Of a DNA stretch of 64,000 nucleotides, positions 1 to 9,499 are shown one piece after another (the first letter of the stretch is position 1; each line of letters opens with the position of its first letter). The notes under the pieces were generated by a model. That model did not search any database and was not told the origin of the DNA. It saw only the letters and a list, made by a program, of their open reading frames with translations. Made by a program: the position numbers and the translations under genes. Location of the stretch: positions 85,888,930 to 85,952,929 of the forward strand of contig OZ023273.1 of NCBI GenBank assembly GCA_964007475.1, given 5' to 3'. This stretch comes from Hybos culiciformis. Its lineage: Eukaryota; Arthropoda; Insecta; Diptera; Hybotidae.

Positions 1-2
1 TA

Positions 3-117
3 AAAAAAACTGAAACAACGTTTAGTGGAATTTATGTGTGTAAAACGAAATATCTTAAGAGATTTATTATTTATGGACTAGATTATGATATTCCAGTAAA
101 TATCACTGTAATACAAG
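3..117 (+). CDS. Pvr: Pvr-like receptor tyrosine kinase, exon A (end of an Ig domain, partial)
   Basis: The frame starting at base 3 is open from the window edge to 117 and reads the end of an extracellular immunoglobulin-like domain: the F-strand pattern FSGIYVC (G-x-Y-x-C) is followed by a hydrophobic G strand ending VNITVIQ. It stops at an ACAAG|GTAATT donor, leaving one base of a split codon. The next exon starts with the two bases that complete it (Asp). The gene is only partly in the window; earlier Ig exons lie to the left. The receptor class is inferred mainly from the juxtamembrane and kinase exons downstream. Confidence 0.72.
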
Positions 118-185
118 GTAATTTAAAATTAGAATATGTATTAAAAACACACTTGTTAAAATTCATCTTTATTTCTTTTTTACAG

Positions 186-283
186 ACAATATTTATTTGG
201 AAAATCAGTTATGGACAATCATTGGAGTTTTACTTTTAATTATGATGATTTTATTTCTAGGGACTTTTTATAAAATAAATAAG
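186..283 (+). CDS. Pvr: Pvr-like receptor tyrosine kinase, exon B (transmembrane segment)
   Basis: A pyrimidine-rich tract ending TTTTTTACAG at 185 is a good acceptor, and AATAAG|GTAATT at 283/284 a good donor. The 98-base exon encodes a short polar stretch (NIYLENQL) and one strongly hydrophobic segment (WTIIGVLLLIMMILFLGTF) followed by a basic stop-transfer stretch (YKINK). That is a single-pass membrane segment. Its first two bases finish the codon split by the previous 68-base intron, and it ends in phase 0, matching the phase-0 start of the exon at 16015. The two agreeing phases argue for a real, spliced host gene rather than chance open frames. Confidence 0.78.
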
Positions 284-1253
284 GTAATTTTGCATCTTGA
301 GTATTTTATAATTCTTGGCAGGAGTATTTTATAATTCTTGGTGGAGGTTTTTTTTTTTTAAGAACAAAATTTACCGAAACAAATTTACAGTAGTCGACAA
401 TGATGTGAGAAAAATTTTATTGAATTTAAGATTATCATAAGTGCAAACTAATTTATTTCGAAACCAGTCGCCAGTTATATATTTTCGAGGCACCAAGCGT
501 ATTTTTGTCTTTACTTCGTTCTTAAATCTTAACGAAATGCAAAATACATGTGTAGTGGCAACACTACAAGTTTTACCTCCGGCCGTGTCAAGTAAACCTC
601 AGCCAAGCTAACAACGCACAGTCAATAGCTGCGCAGTTGTTAACGAAGCTGGCAGAATGTTGACTTGACACTTTTTTTTTCTGGTTCCGATTTCATAGTG
701 AGAAGAAGTAAAAAAAAAAAAATAATAAATTTTTTTTGTCTAGATAAAAAATTAAAATAAAGTAACAAAGTTTAAATTTTCATAAAACTAAATTTTCATA
801 AAAATTTATTTAAAATTAAAAAACTAAATTTTATTTTTTTTTTTTTGAATAAAAATTAATTTAGAAGAATTACGAATATTCTTCATCAAAAAAAAAAAAA
901 TATAAAATTAAACTCAAATAAGATTCCGAATGGAATAAAAATTATTAAGAAAAGTACGAACCAATTTTTATAAGAAAAATTGATAAAAAAAATTAAGAAA
1001 TTTAAATTAAGTAAAATTTAATGTCAATTAATTAAGAATAAATCAAAGAAAATAAAAAGTGATTAATTAGTAAAAAGAAACCGGTGGGAGTTTCATTTTT
1101 ACAGCCCAACATACAACCACAAACAACACACAAAAACCCCACACATTTGTTATACAAATGTAAGCTGAAAATATTCAGTTATTTTATTGATTCAGTTTTA
1201 TTGATCGAATTTAAATTTAATTAAAATAAAAACTAAATGAAAAATAAACATAT
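284..1253. other. Start of the 15.7-kb intron, no gene seen
   Basis: AT-rich intron sequence with many A and T homopolymers. A slightly GC-richer patch at about 545-670 contains ACAACGCACAGTCAATAGC. I see no coding potential, terminal repeats or tandem array here. Confidence 0.6.
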
Positions 1254-1532
1254 TTAGGGCCGTTTGCACCGATTAAACTTAAATATTTAAGTTTTGCTTA
1301 AGTATCAAAGTAACACTTAACTACTTGCACCAAATTTAAAGTTCCACTTAAAATTGCTTAAGTTTTACTTAAATTAAGTGATAGATTTTGTGAGCTTAAA
1401 ATTTTAAGTTTCAGTTAAATTCGATATTTTATTTAAAAAAAAAATTGTGAACAAATTTTTCAAATAATAAAAGAAAAATTTAGATAATAAAAGAAATAAT
1501 AAAAGAAAATATAAATAAAAATTTTGTTAAAA

Positions 1533-2633
1533 ATGGACAATTTTGAGATAATGGATGCTATTGATGATGATGTCGAAATTTTGGAAATTATTGAGCATGG
1601 TATACCTAGAAAAATTTATGATAGAAAGGAGTACTTTCATAGTTTTGACGAGTTTTCTTTCTACCAGCGCTTCCGTTTAACAAAAAAGATGATATTGAAA
1701 TTGCTTCCACAAATAGAAAAACAAATAGAATTTCCTTATGATACAAATGATTGCATTGCTCCTATCAATCAACTTTTGGTAGCTTTAAGGTTTTATGCAA
1801 CAGGAAACCATCTTCTAAGCATAGCCGATTTTGGTGGAATGCATACATCAACTGTATCCCGTATAGTTTTAAGGGTATCAAAAGCCATTGCTAGCCTGGC
1901 ACCAATTTACATCCGTTTTCCGAATACTAGGGCAGAAATAATTAAGATTAAGAGAACATTTTTTAATGTGGCATCATTTCCATCAGTTATTGGTTCAATA
2001 GATGGCACGCACATTAAAATTCAATCTAAAGGGGGTGAAGATGCAGAAATTTATAGAAACAGAAAAGGATGGTTTTCTATCAATGTTCAAGCTATATGCA
2101 ATGCCAACATGATTTTTAGCAATATTGTAGCACGTTGGCCAGGGTCCACTCATGATGCCACAATTTTTAATAATAGCAAAATAAAAAATTCATTGGATCG
2201 CAATACAATCTATAAAGATTGTTATCTTCTAGGAGATTCAGCTTATCCTCAAAGCATTAATGTCATGACTCCACTTGCTAGCCCTCGAACATCATCAGAA
2301 CAATTATATAATGAATCACAAATTCGAACACGAGGACTGATTGAAAAAACTTTCGGGATTTGGAAAAGACGGTTTCCTGCAATGGCATATGGAATCCGTC
2401 TGAAGTTATCGACAACTTTGATTGTAATAGTTGCAACCAGTGTGTTGCATAATGTTATGAGGCTAAATGGTGAATTTGACGATCCACCACCAAGTTCGGA
2501 TTTTTCATCTGAAGATCTGGAAAATGCAATTTCCCAAGGCCAGATACCGTGTGCCAATAGCACAAATACAAACAATTCTTCCGGAATGCGGAAGAGAAAT
2601 ATATTAATTCAAAATTATTTTCAAAATCTGTAA
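1533..2633 (+). CDS. PIF/Harbinger transposase (HARBI1-like DDE nuclease)
   Basis: The protein is about 366 residues from the ATG at 1533; the open frame also extends upstream through a TTG, which I do not take as the start. The DDE catalytic residues sit in the expected contexts: SVIGSIDGTH (Asp near residue 156), LLGDSAYP (Asp near 234) and RGLIEKTFGIWKRRFP (Glu near 271). The block IVARWPGSTHDATIF between the first two is also characteristic of Harbinger. A helix-turn-helix-like N-terminal part (around GMHTSTVSRIV) precedes the catalytic core. In this superfamily the nuclease cuts and pastes the element together with a Myb/SANT partner, encoded here on the opposite strand. No frameshift or stop is present. 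Confidence 0.93.
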   Translation: MDNFEIMDAIDDDVEILEIIEHGIPRKIYDRKEYFHSFDEFSFYQRFRLTKKMILKLLPQIEKQIEFPYDTNDCIAPINQLLVALRFYATGNHLLSIADFGGMHTSTVSRIVLRVSKAIASLAPIYIRFPNTRAEIIKIKRTFFNVASFPSVIGSIDGTHIKIQSKGGEDAEIYRNRKGWFSINVQAICNANMIFSNIVARWPGSTHDATIFNNSKIKNSLDRNTIYKDCYLLGDSAYPQSINVMTPLASPRTSSEQLYNESQIRTRGLIEKTFGIWKRRFPAMAYGIRLKLSTTLIVIVATSVLHNVMRLNGEFDDPPPSSDFSSEDLENAISQGQIPCANSTNTNNSSGMRKRNILIQNYFQNL

Positions 2634-2780
2634 AATTTTAGGAAAATAATTAATAGTAATTTTTGAACATTCTTTTTATTTTTAAAATAAGTATTGAATT
2701 AATCGTAATAAAAATTAATAAAAATAATTGAAATAATTGAGAATAATTGAGAATTGAAAATAAAATAAACTAAAGTACTA

Positions 2781-3784
2781 TTATTTAAAAAAATTATTAA
2801 ATTCTTGAAAAGCTTGAGTATCTTGAATTGAACAATTTGAGCTTTTCAATTTTTTCAAAAATTCGGTTTTTATTTCAATGTCCAATTCAAGAGATCTCTT
2901 TCTTAGCTGGTGTTCAATCTCATTATAATCTTGTTTCTTCTCTGCATCTTTTTTAAAAGCGTCTATTTGCAACTCTGCAAGCTCTATTTTAATTTTTGAT
3001 AATTGTGAATATTGTTCCGAAATATGCGACCTCGTCAGAGAAGCTGCAACAGGTCTGCGTCTTGAACTCCAGCTGCTTTTTTCAGGATTTGAATTTTCTG
3101 GATTTTCAATGATGGTTTTATTTTTTTCTTCTTTATTTACCTTATTTTCTGAAGCGGAGTTCTTCGGCTTTAATTTTTCATGCATTGGTTTGCGAAGCAT
3201 TTCCGGTGTATAAGAAGTCCAATTTTCTTTGCCTTGTAGATCTTTTAGTGAATTCTGAAAAAAATATTATATATTATGTGTTAGTAATTTCGCGTTTTCT
3301 ATAAATGAAAATTTATTCAGTTTCTTACCGTATCTTTAACAGATGTTCCAGCCTCTGTTAAATCTGAACAATCATTGGATCCTTCATAATAATCACTGTC
3401 AAAAAAGTTTTGAAGACCATGAATTGTTGTGGGATTCATTATGGACATCGCCAGCTCTAAATTCGGATCCTTGACTTTCGCTGGTGAGCCCCCACCGGTC
3501 TTCAAAGCAGAGTTCTTAATTCTTGTGGCTTCCTTTTTTACATTTTTCTTGTAATTTAAGTAGAATTTTTTTAACACATCTGCATTTCTGTGTATATAAT
3601 TGCCCATAGAATTGAAATTAGTTTCAATCCGTTTCCATGCATTTTCTTTATCTCTCCACGTAACTGCATCGGTCCGTTTGTTCTCAACTATTAATTTTTC
3701 CTCAAAAACACATTGTAATATTAAATTTTTTTCTTCCGGTGTAAAATTAGCACTGCGAAATCTTTTTTTTAACTCGGTTTCCAT
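2781..3784 (-). CDS. Harbinger Myb/SANT-like DNA-binding protein, two exons
   Basis: Exon 1 (3784-3329) starts at METELKKRFR and carries a Myb/SANT (MADF-like) helix set around residues 10-90, with W-rich positions (VTWRDKENAWKRIE) and the LKTGGGSPAK linker typical of Harbinger accessory proteins. It ends ACG|GTAAGA in phase 0. Exon 2 (3254-2781) follows a TTTTTTTCAG acceptor, starts NSLKDLQGKENW, and has a charged coiled coil (about ISEQYSQLSKIKIELAELQ) before the stop. Spliced length is 930 bases, about 309 residues. The family's role is to bind the subterminal motifs and bring the nuclease into the nucleus. The splice model is read from sequence, not from transcripts. Confidence 0.85.
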
Positions 3785-4057
3785 TTCTATTTTTTTTTTT
3801 TTTAATTATAAAATTACAAAATTTAATTTAATTGAATTATATTTAATTTAATTTAAGTTAAACACAAACTTATTTTATTATTTTATTGAAATAATTATTT
3901 TTTTTGACAGGGAAATTAACAGGAAATTATATTAAGTAAAACTTAGTTAAGTTAATCATAATTTTTTAAAAGCAACTTACTTAAATTTAAGTTTAACTTA
4001 AATTTAAATAGAACTTAGTTAAGTTTAACTTTTAAGTTTAATCGGTGCAAACGGCCC

Positions 4058-4696
4058 TTAATAAAATTTAAATTCGAAATGAATCAATTATAAATAATTT
4101 TATTTGATGTCGATTTATAATTTTTTTTCATTTTCGTCCGATCGTGTTTAACCGCAGTAGAACTTATCTCAAGCATATTCAAACTAGAAAAAAGAAAAAG
4201 CTGAATTTGAAAAAGATACTGACGTACTTAATTAATTATAGGAGCATTTTTCTAACTTTACATTTGGGAAAATGTCAATTATATTTTCATTATCCAATGA
4301 TTGAGTTAAATTATTTCCAGTACATAATATTCACAGAAAGAAATTTGCTCTCACTGAAAACTAAAAAATGTGTTAAATTCAACGAAAATTTCGTTGATTT
4401 TGCACATTCGAACATTTCCAAATTAAGTTCCAAATAGAGTTCCAAATAAACACCACTATTAAGAAAATTGGCTGTATGGTGAGATCAAATCCAATAAGAA
4501 AAAAAAGGTCTAAATTGTCGCTTATACTTACTTACCGTTATTTAATCAATGTATTAGTTTTATTTCTCGCAAATTTATGTTCCATTTTTCTCTATATCGT
4601 CCGTCGACTAACCTTTTCAAAGTTTTTTTCCCAAGTCCCTTGTATATTTTTTTTAAATTCCCTATATGCTTTATAAATATTTGTACATATATAATA
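4058..4696. other. Intron sequence without a gene
   Basis: AT-rich sequence between the Harbinger element and the dispersed repeat. Short open frames here have no recognisable domains and are interpreted as chance. Confidence 0.5.
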
Positions 4697-5985
4697 CTAG
4701 CTGTACCCGCACACACGTTGTTGTGGAACACACGTGAAATTTTTGTTGGCAGACTGATGAACAATTATAGGAGCTAGTTATTTTATAAATTTGGGAAAAT
4801 ATCTAAGAAGAGATTATAATTTCTACTTTTTCAACACTTAAATTATATGAAATTGAATGATATCCTTCCCTTAAACAGGTTTCCAAACCAAACCAAATTT
4901 GTGTTTTTATCTATTTCCTCTTTTCATGAATAAAATTTGAATGAAATTGGAAGAACTTTTGCTGTCCTCCCCGGGAGGGATTTATGGATAAGGTGCCATT
5001 CAAATTTGAAGAAAGACTATAACGACCCCGAGACAAATAGTCGGTGTAAATTTCGAATCGATCGGTTGAGTAGTTTAGTTTAAATATTTAATATTTGATT
5101 TCTATATATTCGAAGAAGCCCTCTAAAAAGAGGGGGCCAAATTTTTTGTTACGAAATTCGTGTGTTTAATCATTTTGATGTACCAAATTTAAATGAAATC
5201 GGAAAAAATTTTGAAGTCCTCCCCTAGGGTATGAGGTCAACAAATTTTTTGTTACGAAATTGTGTGTAATAATTTCCTCTTCTTACGTACCAAATTTGAA
5301 TGAAATCGGACGAACTTTTCAAGTCCGCCCTCGGGGAGGTCCCTAGATAGGAGATCAACAAATTTTTTGTTACGAAATTTGTGTGTAATCAGTTCCTCTT
5401 TTGACATAACAAATTTGAATGAAATTGGACGAACTTTTAAAGTCCGCTCCGAGGGGAGGTCAACAAATTGTTTGTTACGAAATTGTGTGTAATAATTTCC
5501 TCTTCTTACGTATCAAATTTGAATGAAATCGGACGAACTTTTGAAGTCCGCCACCGAGGAGGTCCCTAGAGAGGAGGTCAACAAATTTTTTGTTACGAAA
5601 TTTGTGTGTAATCAGTTCCTCTTTTTACATACCAAATTTGAATCAAATCGGACGAACTTTTGAAGTCCGCCCAGGGAAGGTCTCTGAGTAGGAGGTCCCT
5701 GGGTAGAAGATCAACAAATTTTTTGGTACGAAATTTGTGTGTAATCAGTTCTTCTTTTTACATACCAAATATAAATGAAATCGGACCCAATTTAAAGTCC
5801 GCCCCGGGGGAGGTCCCTGGGTGGGACGCCAATCAAATTTTAAAATAGCCTATAATGGCCCCCGACCTGACACAAAGACATGGTGTAAGTTTCAAAACGA
5901 TCGGTTGACCGGTTTAGGAGCCTATTCGTTACATACAAACAGAGAAACAGACAAACTTACAACTTTTGCTTTATATATAGACAAG
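4697..5985 (+). repeat. Dispersed repeat with five to six internal duplications of about 100-130 bp
   Basis: The block starts near ACTAGCTGTACCCGCACACA and ends after GACAAACTTACAACTTTTGC and TTTATATATAGA. Its core is repeated with starts near 5138, 5240, 5360, 5462, 5581 and 5714. Each unit reads roughly TTTTTTGTTACGAAATTTG, then AATGAAATCGGACGAACTTT and GAAGTCCGCCC. Partial copies recur at 7900-8114, 8817-9370, 20845-21050 and 24345-24550. No ORF is maintained across it. From memory, similar start and end signatures occur in widespread arthropod non-autonomous repeats, but I cannot assign a superfamily. Confidence 0.75.
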
Positions 5986-6580
5986 TTTCACATAGGATTT
6001 TAGTAAATTCATGGAGAGGTCATCAAATGTTTTTTTCTTTCAACCCAATCGAAAGTAGCTTAAAAACTATGGGTACGGTAAATTTTTTGTTGCACGAAAT
6101 TCGGTCTGGATCCGGAGCTAGAGCCACTTAAAGTACCAAAAACAGTAATTTTTTGCTCCCATTTCCCACCTTAATACAGATCTTATTTCACCGGTCTTGG
6201 TTTTAAATAAAAGGTCTCGAAAAATTTGAAGAGGTCTTTTGAGGAATTTACAAACAAATGACTTTAAATGATTAAAAACAGATTTTGAAATATTGATAAA
6301 AATTAAATTTTAAAAAAGAAATAATAATATTAAAAACAGCTGATTTTTTTCCAGAGTGGTCGCAAAATACGAGTTTACCTTTGATATTATTATTTCTTTT
6401 TTAAAATTAAATTTTTTTAGCTTTTTTTTGTTTTTATATTGTTTTTTTTTTATTTGAACGGTCTACGATCTAAGTTCTATCACAACGAGACGTTGCTTAA
6501 CCCCTTTTTTCAATGTTATGTAGTCTTCCACTGAGCTATGTCAGTAATATACAACAATGTATTAAATAGAAAATTTGTTT
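5986..6580. other. Intron sequence with a short hairpin
   Basis: No gene seen. The segments at about 6297-6333 and 6384-6418 are inverted copies of each other (AAATTTTAAAAAAGAAATAA against TTATTTCTTTTTTAAAATTT), giving a 34-bp-arm hairpin around a spacer of roughly 50 bases. Confidence 0.55.
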
Positions 6581-6589
6581 AAGTAATTT

Positions 6590-6895
6590 ATACAACCACT
6601 TGTATAAATTTTTAGATGATTTGTCGAAGTTTTCAAACAAAATTTATACATTGTTTTGATAATTTATACAAGTATTTGGATAATTTAACAAATGCTCCGC
6701 TTGTATAAATCAACTATTTTTTTAGATGATTTGTCGAAGTTTTCATACAACCTTTATACATTGTTTTAGTAATTTTAGTAATTTTAGTAATTTTAGTAAT
6801 TGTTTTAGCATTTGGATAATTTAACAAATGCTCCGGTTGTGTAAATCAACTTTTTTTTTTAGATGATTTGTCGAAGTTTTCATTTTAAAACAATG
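6590..6895 (+). repeat. Degenerate tandem repeat, about 108-138 bp unit, three copies
   Basis: The string TAGATGATTTGTCGAAGTTT starts at about 6614, 6722 and 6860. It is embedded in longer similar segments containing AACAAATGCTCCG and TTTATACATTGTTTT. The unit length varies through small indels, including a short GTAATTTTA microrepeat near 6775-6800. Confidence 0.7.
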
Positions 6896-7380
6896 TATAA
6901 TATTACCAATAACTTGTATAAAAAAACTATGATTTTGGAATTTAGTACAATTTTGTTTACCCAAGTCAACTTGTATAATATTACTATGGTTTTTTTTCTC
7001 AGTGCCAACAACTATATGTATTTTATTTTCACCAGCTCCAACCCTTGCGTCTTCGTTACTTTGTTGTTCCTAAATCATTTAATGAACTGTAAATAGAATA
7101 TCCTAGTCCACTTTGTTTAACTGTTAGCCATTTATATGTTTCTAACTTTTCATATCATTGTGTTTCTTTCCAGAAATCTAGGATATTCAAAGTGTTGGAC
7201 TCCTGTAATGTCCTATCTTTAATTAATGTGCTAAGTACATAATACCTACGCCTTTTTATCTACCTGTTGTTCTTCAATTTTTTCAATTAATTTTAAAATT
7301 TGGAAGTTAACTAAAGATATAAATATACATATGTACATATGTATACTCAAAATTAAATCGCAGATATTTACGAAAAACTG
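6896..7380. other. Intron sequence without a gene
   Basis: AT-rich unique-looking sequence. A small ATACATATGTACATATGTAT alternation is present near 7320-7345. Nothing else is supported. Confidence 0.5.
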
Positions 7381-7460
7381 CGAAAATTGTTAGAAAAGAA
7401 ATACAAGGCGTCCTTAGTAACGACAATTTCGGGGGATGGGAAAAAGGCACTTTTTTTTGT

Positions 7461-7650
7461 GAAAAATGAAATTAGACCGCAACAAAAATCCTCGCGGCCT
7501 TATTTCATTTTGAAAAATGAAATAACACCGCAACAAAAATACTCGCGGTCTTATTTCATTTTGAAAAATGTAATAAGACCGCGATATAAAACAATTTATC
7601 GGAGGGCTAATTTCATTTCATGTTTCAAAATGAAATCAGACCTCGATAAA
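7461..7650 (+). repeat. 51-bp tandem repeat with inverted flank
   Basis: The motif GAAAAATGAAAT(A/T)A starts at 7461, 7512 and 7563, giving a 51-bp period. Each unit holds GACCGCAACAAAAAT and CTCGCGG. A final segment (about 7610-7645) carries the motif partly inverted (TTTCAAAATGAAATCAGACC). The open frame across it (7387-7668) is an effect of the period being a multiple of three; I do not call a gene. Confidence 0.7.
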
Positions 7651-7675
7651 AAAAATTATGTGAGGTAAGCACACA

Positions 7676-7790
7676 GGGGTGGGGCAGCAGGGCACCGGTC
7701 GGGCCCTACTGAGCGCTGCCCTTCTACCCGCCGCCCCGCTACCCGACGCTCGAACCGCATTCCATCCCGCCTCACTTCGAGCACTGGGTA
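7676..7790. other. Short GC-rich island
   Basis: About 115 bases with far higher GC than anything nearby, containing GGGTGGGGCAGCAGGGCACC, CTACCCGCCGCCCCGCTACC and CGACGCTCGAACCGCATTCC. It starts directly after the 51-bp repeat block. No ORF, tRNA fold or known motif is recognised. Confidence 0.6.
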
Positions 7791-7889
7791 TAGATAAAAA
7801 ATATGTGTGAGCCTCATCCTCATAAGCTCACGAAAGAAGTTTAACTTCTTTATTTACTTGCAAATATTTATTTGGCTACGGACTCTGAC

Positions 7890-8114
7890 TGATTTACTTT
7901 TGTAAGTGGAAGAGGGGGCTAAATTTTTTCTTACGAAATTTGTGTGTAATCATTTATTCTTTTTTACGTACCAAATTTGAATGAAATCGGACGAACTTTA
8001 GAAGTCGCTGGGTAGGATCAATCAATATTTTGTTACAAAATTTATGTGTTTAATCGTTTCCTCTTTTTATTTACCAAATTTGAATAAAATCACACGAACT
8101 TTAGAAGTCCGCCC
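7890..8114 (+). repeat. Partial copy of the dispersed repeat
   Basis: Carries AAATTTTTTCTTACGAAATT, then AATGAAATCGGACGAACTTT and GAAGTCGCTGGGTAGGA, matching the internal unit of the block at 4697-5985. It is cut at 8114 by a hAT insertion and resumes at 8817. Confidence 0.75.
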
Positions 8115-8816
8115 TAGGGAATGCAAAACCGGTTTTTTGGATCCCGGAAATCCGGAAATGCGCCTGTTTTCGAATTTCAAAAAATTCGGAATTCAAAATG
8201 CTAAATTCCGAATTTTTCGAATTTGGCGGGAATTTTGACCAATTGTTTATTTTTTTATATTATTTAGGCATAAAGCATTAAAATTCACAAAAATTGAAAT
8301 CTAAGTAGCTATCGCAAGTCTGCAAATACGTAAAACTTTTTTTCACATTAATCAACATTAACAAAATAAGTTGGAGTTCAGTGATTTATTTGGAATTCGA
8401 AGTGAAATTAAATTTTGCGATCAAGGGGGGCCCCCCGAGGAACACTTTTGGAAAATCTCTAATATAACTTATTAACAATGCTGCAGGAACATTTTCAATA
8501 AAAATTCGATTAAAACTCAATGTTAAAACATTAGATACTTTGTGTTTCAAATTTTTATTTTTCCATTCAGTTTATTCACTTTCGGTTTATTGAAAAGTAT
8601 AAAATTTTATTTTAATAAAAAATATTTCATAATTTAATTTGTTATAATGTTTTGAACTAAATAAACTAATATTTATGTTAAAGAATAATTTAATTTAATT
8701 TTTTAATATATTTTAATTTTTATATGAAATTCCGGAATAAACCGAAATCCGGATTTCATTTCAAGACAATTCCAAAAATCCGGAATTAAATTTTAATTAA
8801 AAAAATGCATTCCCTA
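8115..8816. mobile_element. Non-autonomous hAT element (702 bp)
   Basis: Terminal inverted repeats TAGGGAATGCA are present at both ends, and a perfect 8-bp duplication GTCCGCCC lies at 8107-8114 and 8817-8824, the hAT hallmark. The interior is AT-rich with several GGAATT/AATTCCGG motifs near both ends and has no transposase frame. It landed inside the dispersed repeat, which gives the relative ages. Confidence 0.9.
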
Positions 8817-9370
8817 GTCCGCCCCCCGTGGTGGTCGCTGGGTAGGATCAATCAATTTTTTGTTACGAAATTTACGTGTTTAATCGTTTCCTCTTTTTAT
8901 TTACCAAATTTGAATGAAATTCTTTGGTACGAAATTTATTATTTCGTGAATAAACTGAATGGAAAAATAAAAATTTGAAACACAAAGTATCCAATGTTTT
9001 AACATTGAGTTTTAATCGAATTTTTATTGAAAATGTTCCTGCAGCATTGTTAATAAGTTATATTAGAGATTTTCCAAATTTTCCTCTTTTTACGTACCAA
9101 ATTTGAATGAAATCGGAAATAAATTTTTTGTTACGAAATTTGGGTGTAATCAGTTCCTCTCTTTACATACCAAATTTGAATGAAATCGGACGAACTTTTG
9201 AAGTGGGCCCTCAGGGGAGGTCGCTAGGTAGGAGGCCAATCAAATTTGAAAATAGCCTATAACGACCCTCGATCTGAGACAAAGAAATAGTGTAAGTTTG
9301 AAAACGATCAGCTGAGCGGTTTAGGTACCTATTCGGAATAGACAAACAGACAAACAGCGTTTCTGTTTCA
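8817..9370 (+). repeat. Dispersed repeat, continued, with an inverted fragment of the neighbouring hAT
   Basis: Repeat units continue after the hAT (CAATTTTTTGTTACGAAATT, AATGAAATCGGACGAACTTT) and end with GATCAGCTGAGCGGTTTAGG and a GACAAACAGACAAACAG tail, as in the first block. About 8942-9079 is instead an inverted near-copy of the hAT interior at about 8447-8590, sharing AACATTTTCAATAAAAATTC and its complement. Confidence 0.75.
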
Positions 9371-9499
9371 TATGATAGAATTTCACTAATTCGAAAAGGA
9401 AATAAACTAAATAAATATTAACAACAAAATCAGTTGATCTTTAATTCTGTTATTGTACATTTTTTTAATTCTATCTATATGGTTTTTTTTTTTGTTTTT

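Larger units (their letters stand above)
1254..4060. mobile_element. Complete PIF/Harbinger DNA transposon with TTA target-site duplication
   Basis: The element runs 1257-4057 (2801 bp) and is flanked on both sides by TTA, the 3-bp duplication typical of PIF/Harbinger. The terminal inverted repeats begin GGGCCGTTTGCACCGATTAA and are identical over the first 27 bases. Inside are the two genes of this superfamily, convergently arranged: a DDE nuclease on the + strand and a Myb/SANT-like protein on the - strand. Both subterminal regions are dense in AACTTAA/TTAAGTT motifs, plausible transposase-binding sites. Both reading frames are intact, so the copy looks young and possibly autonomous. It lies in a host receptor intron. 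Confidence 0.93.

Noticed and set aside
4144..4777. Several overlapping short frames
   Set aside because: AT-rich low-complexity translations in both strands, with no motifs or splice context.
6480..6550. tRNA-like A box on the - strand (TAGCTCAGTGG)
   Set aside because: No convincing B box or acceptor pairing at the right distance.
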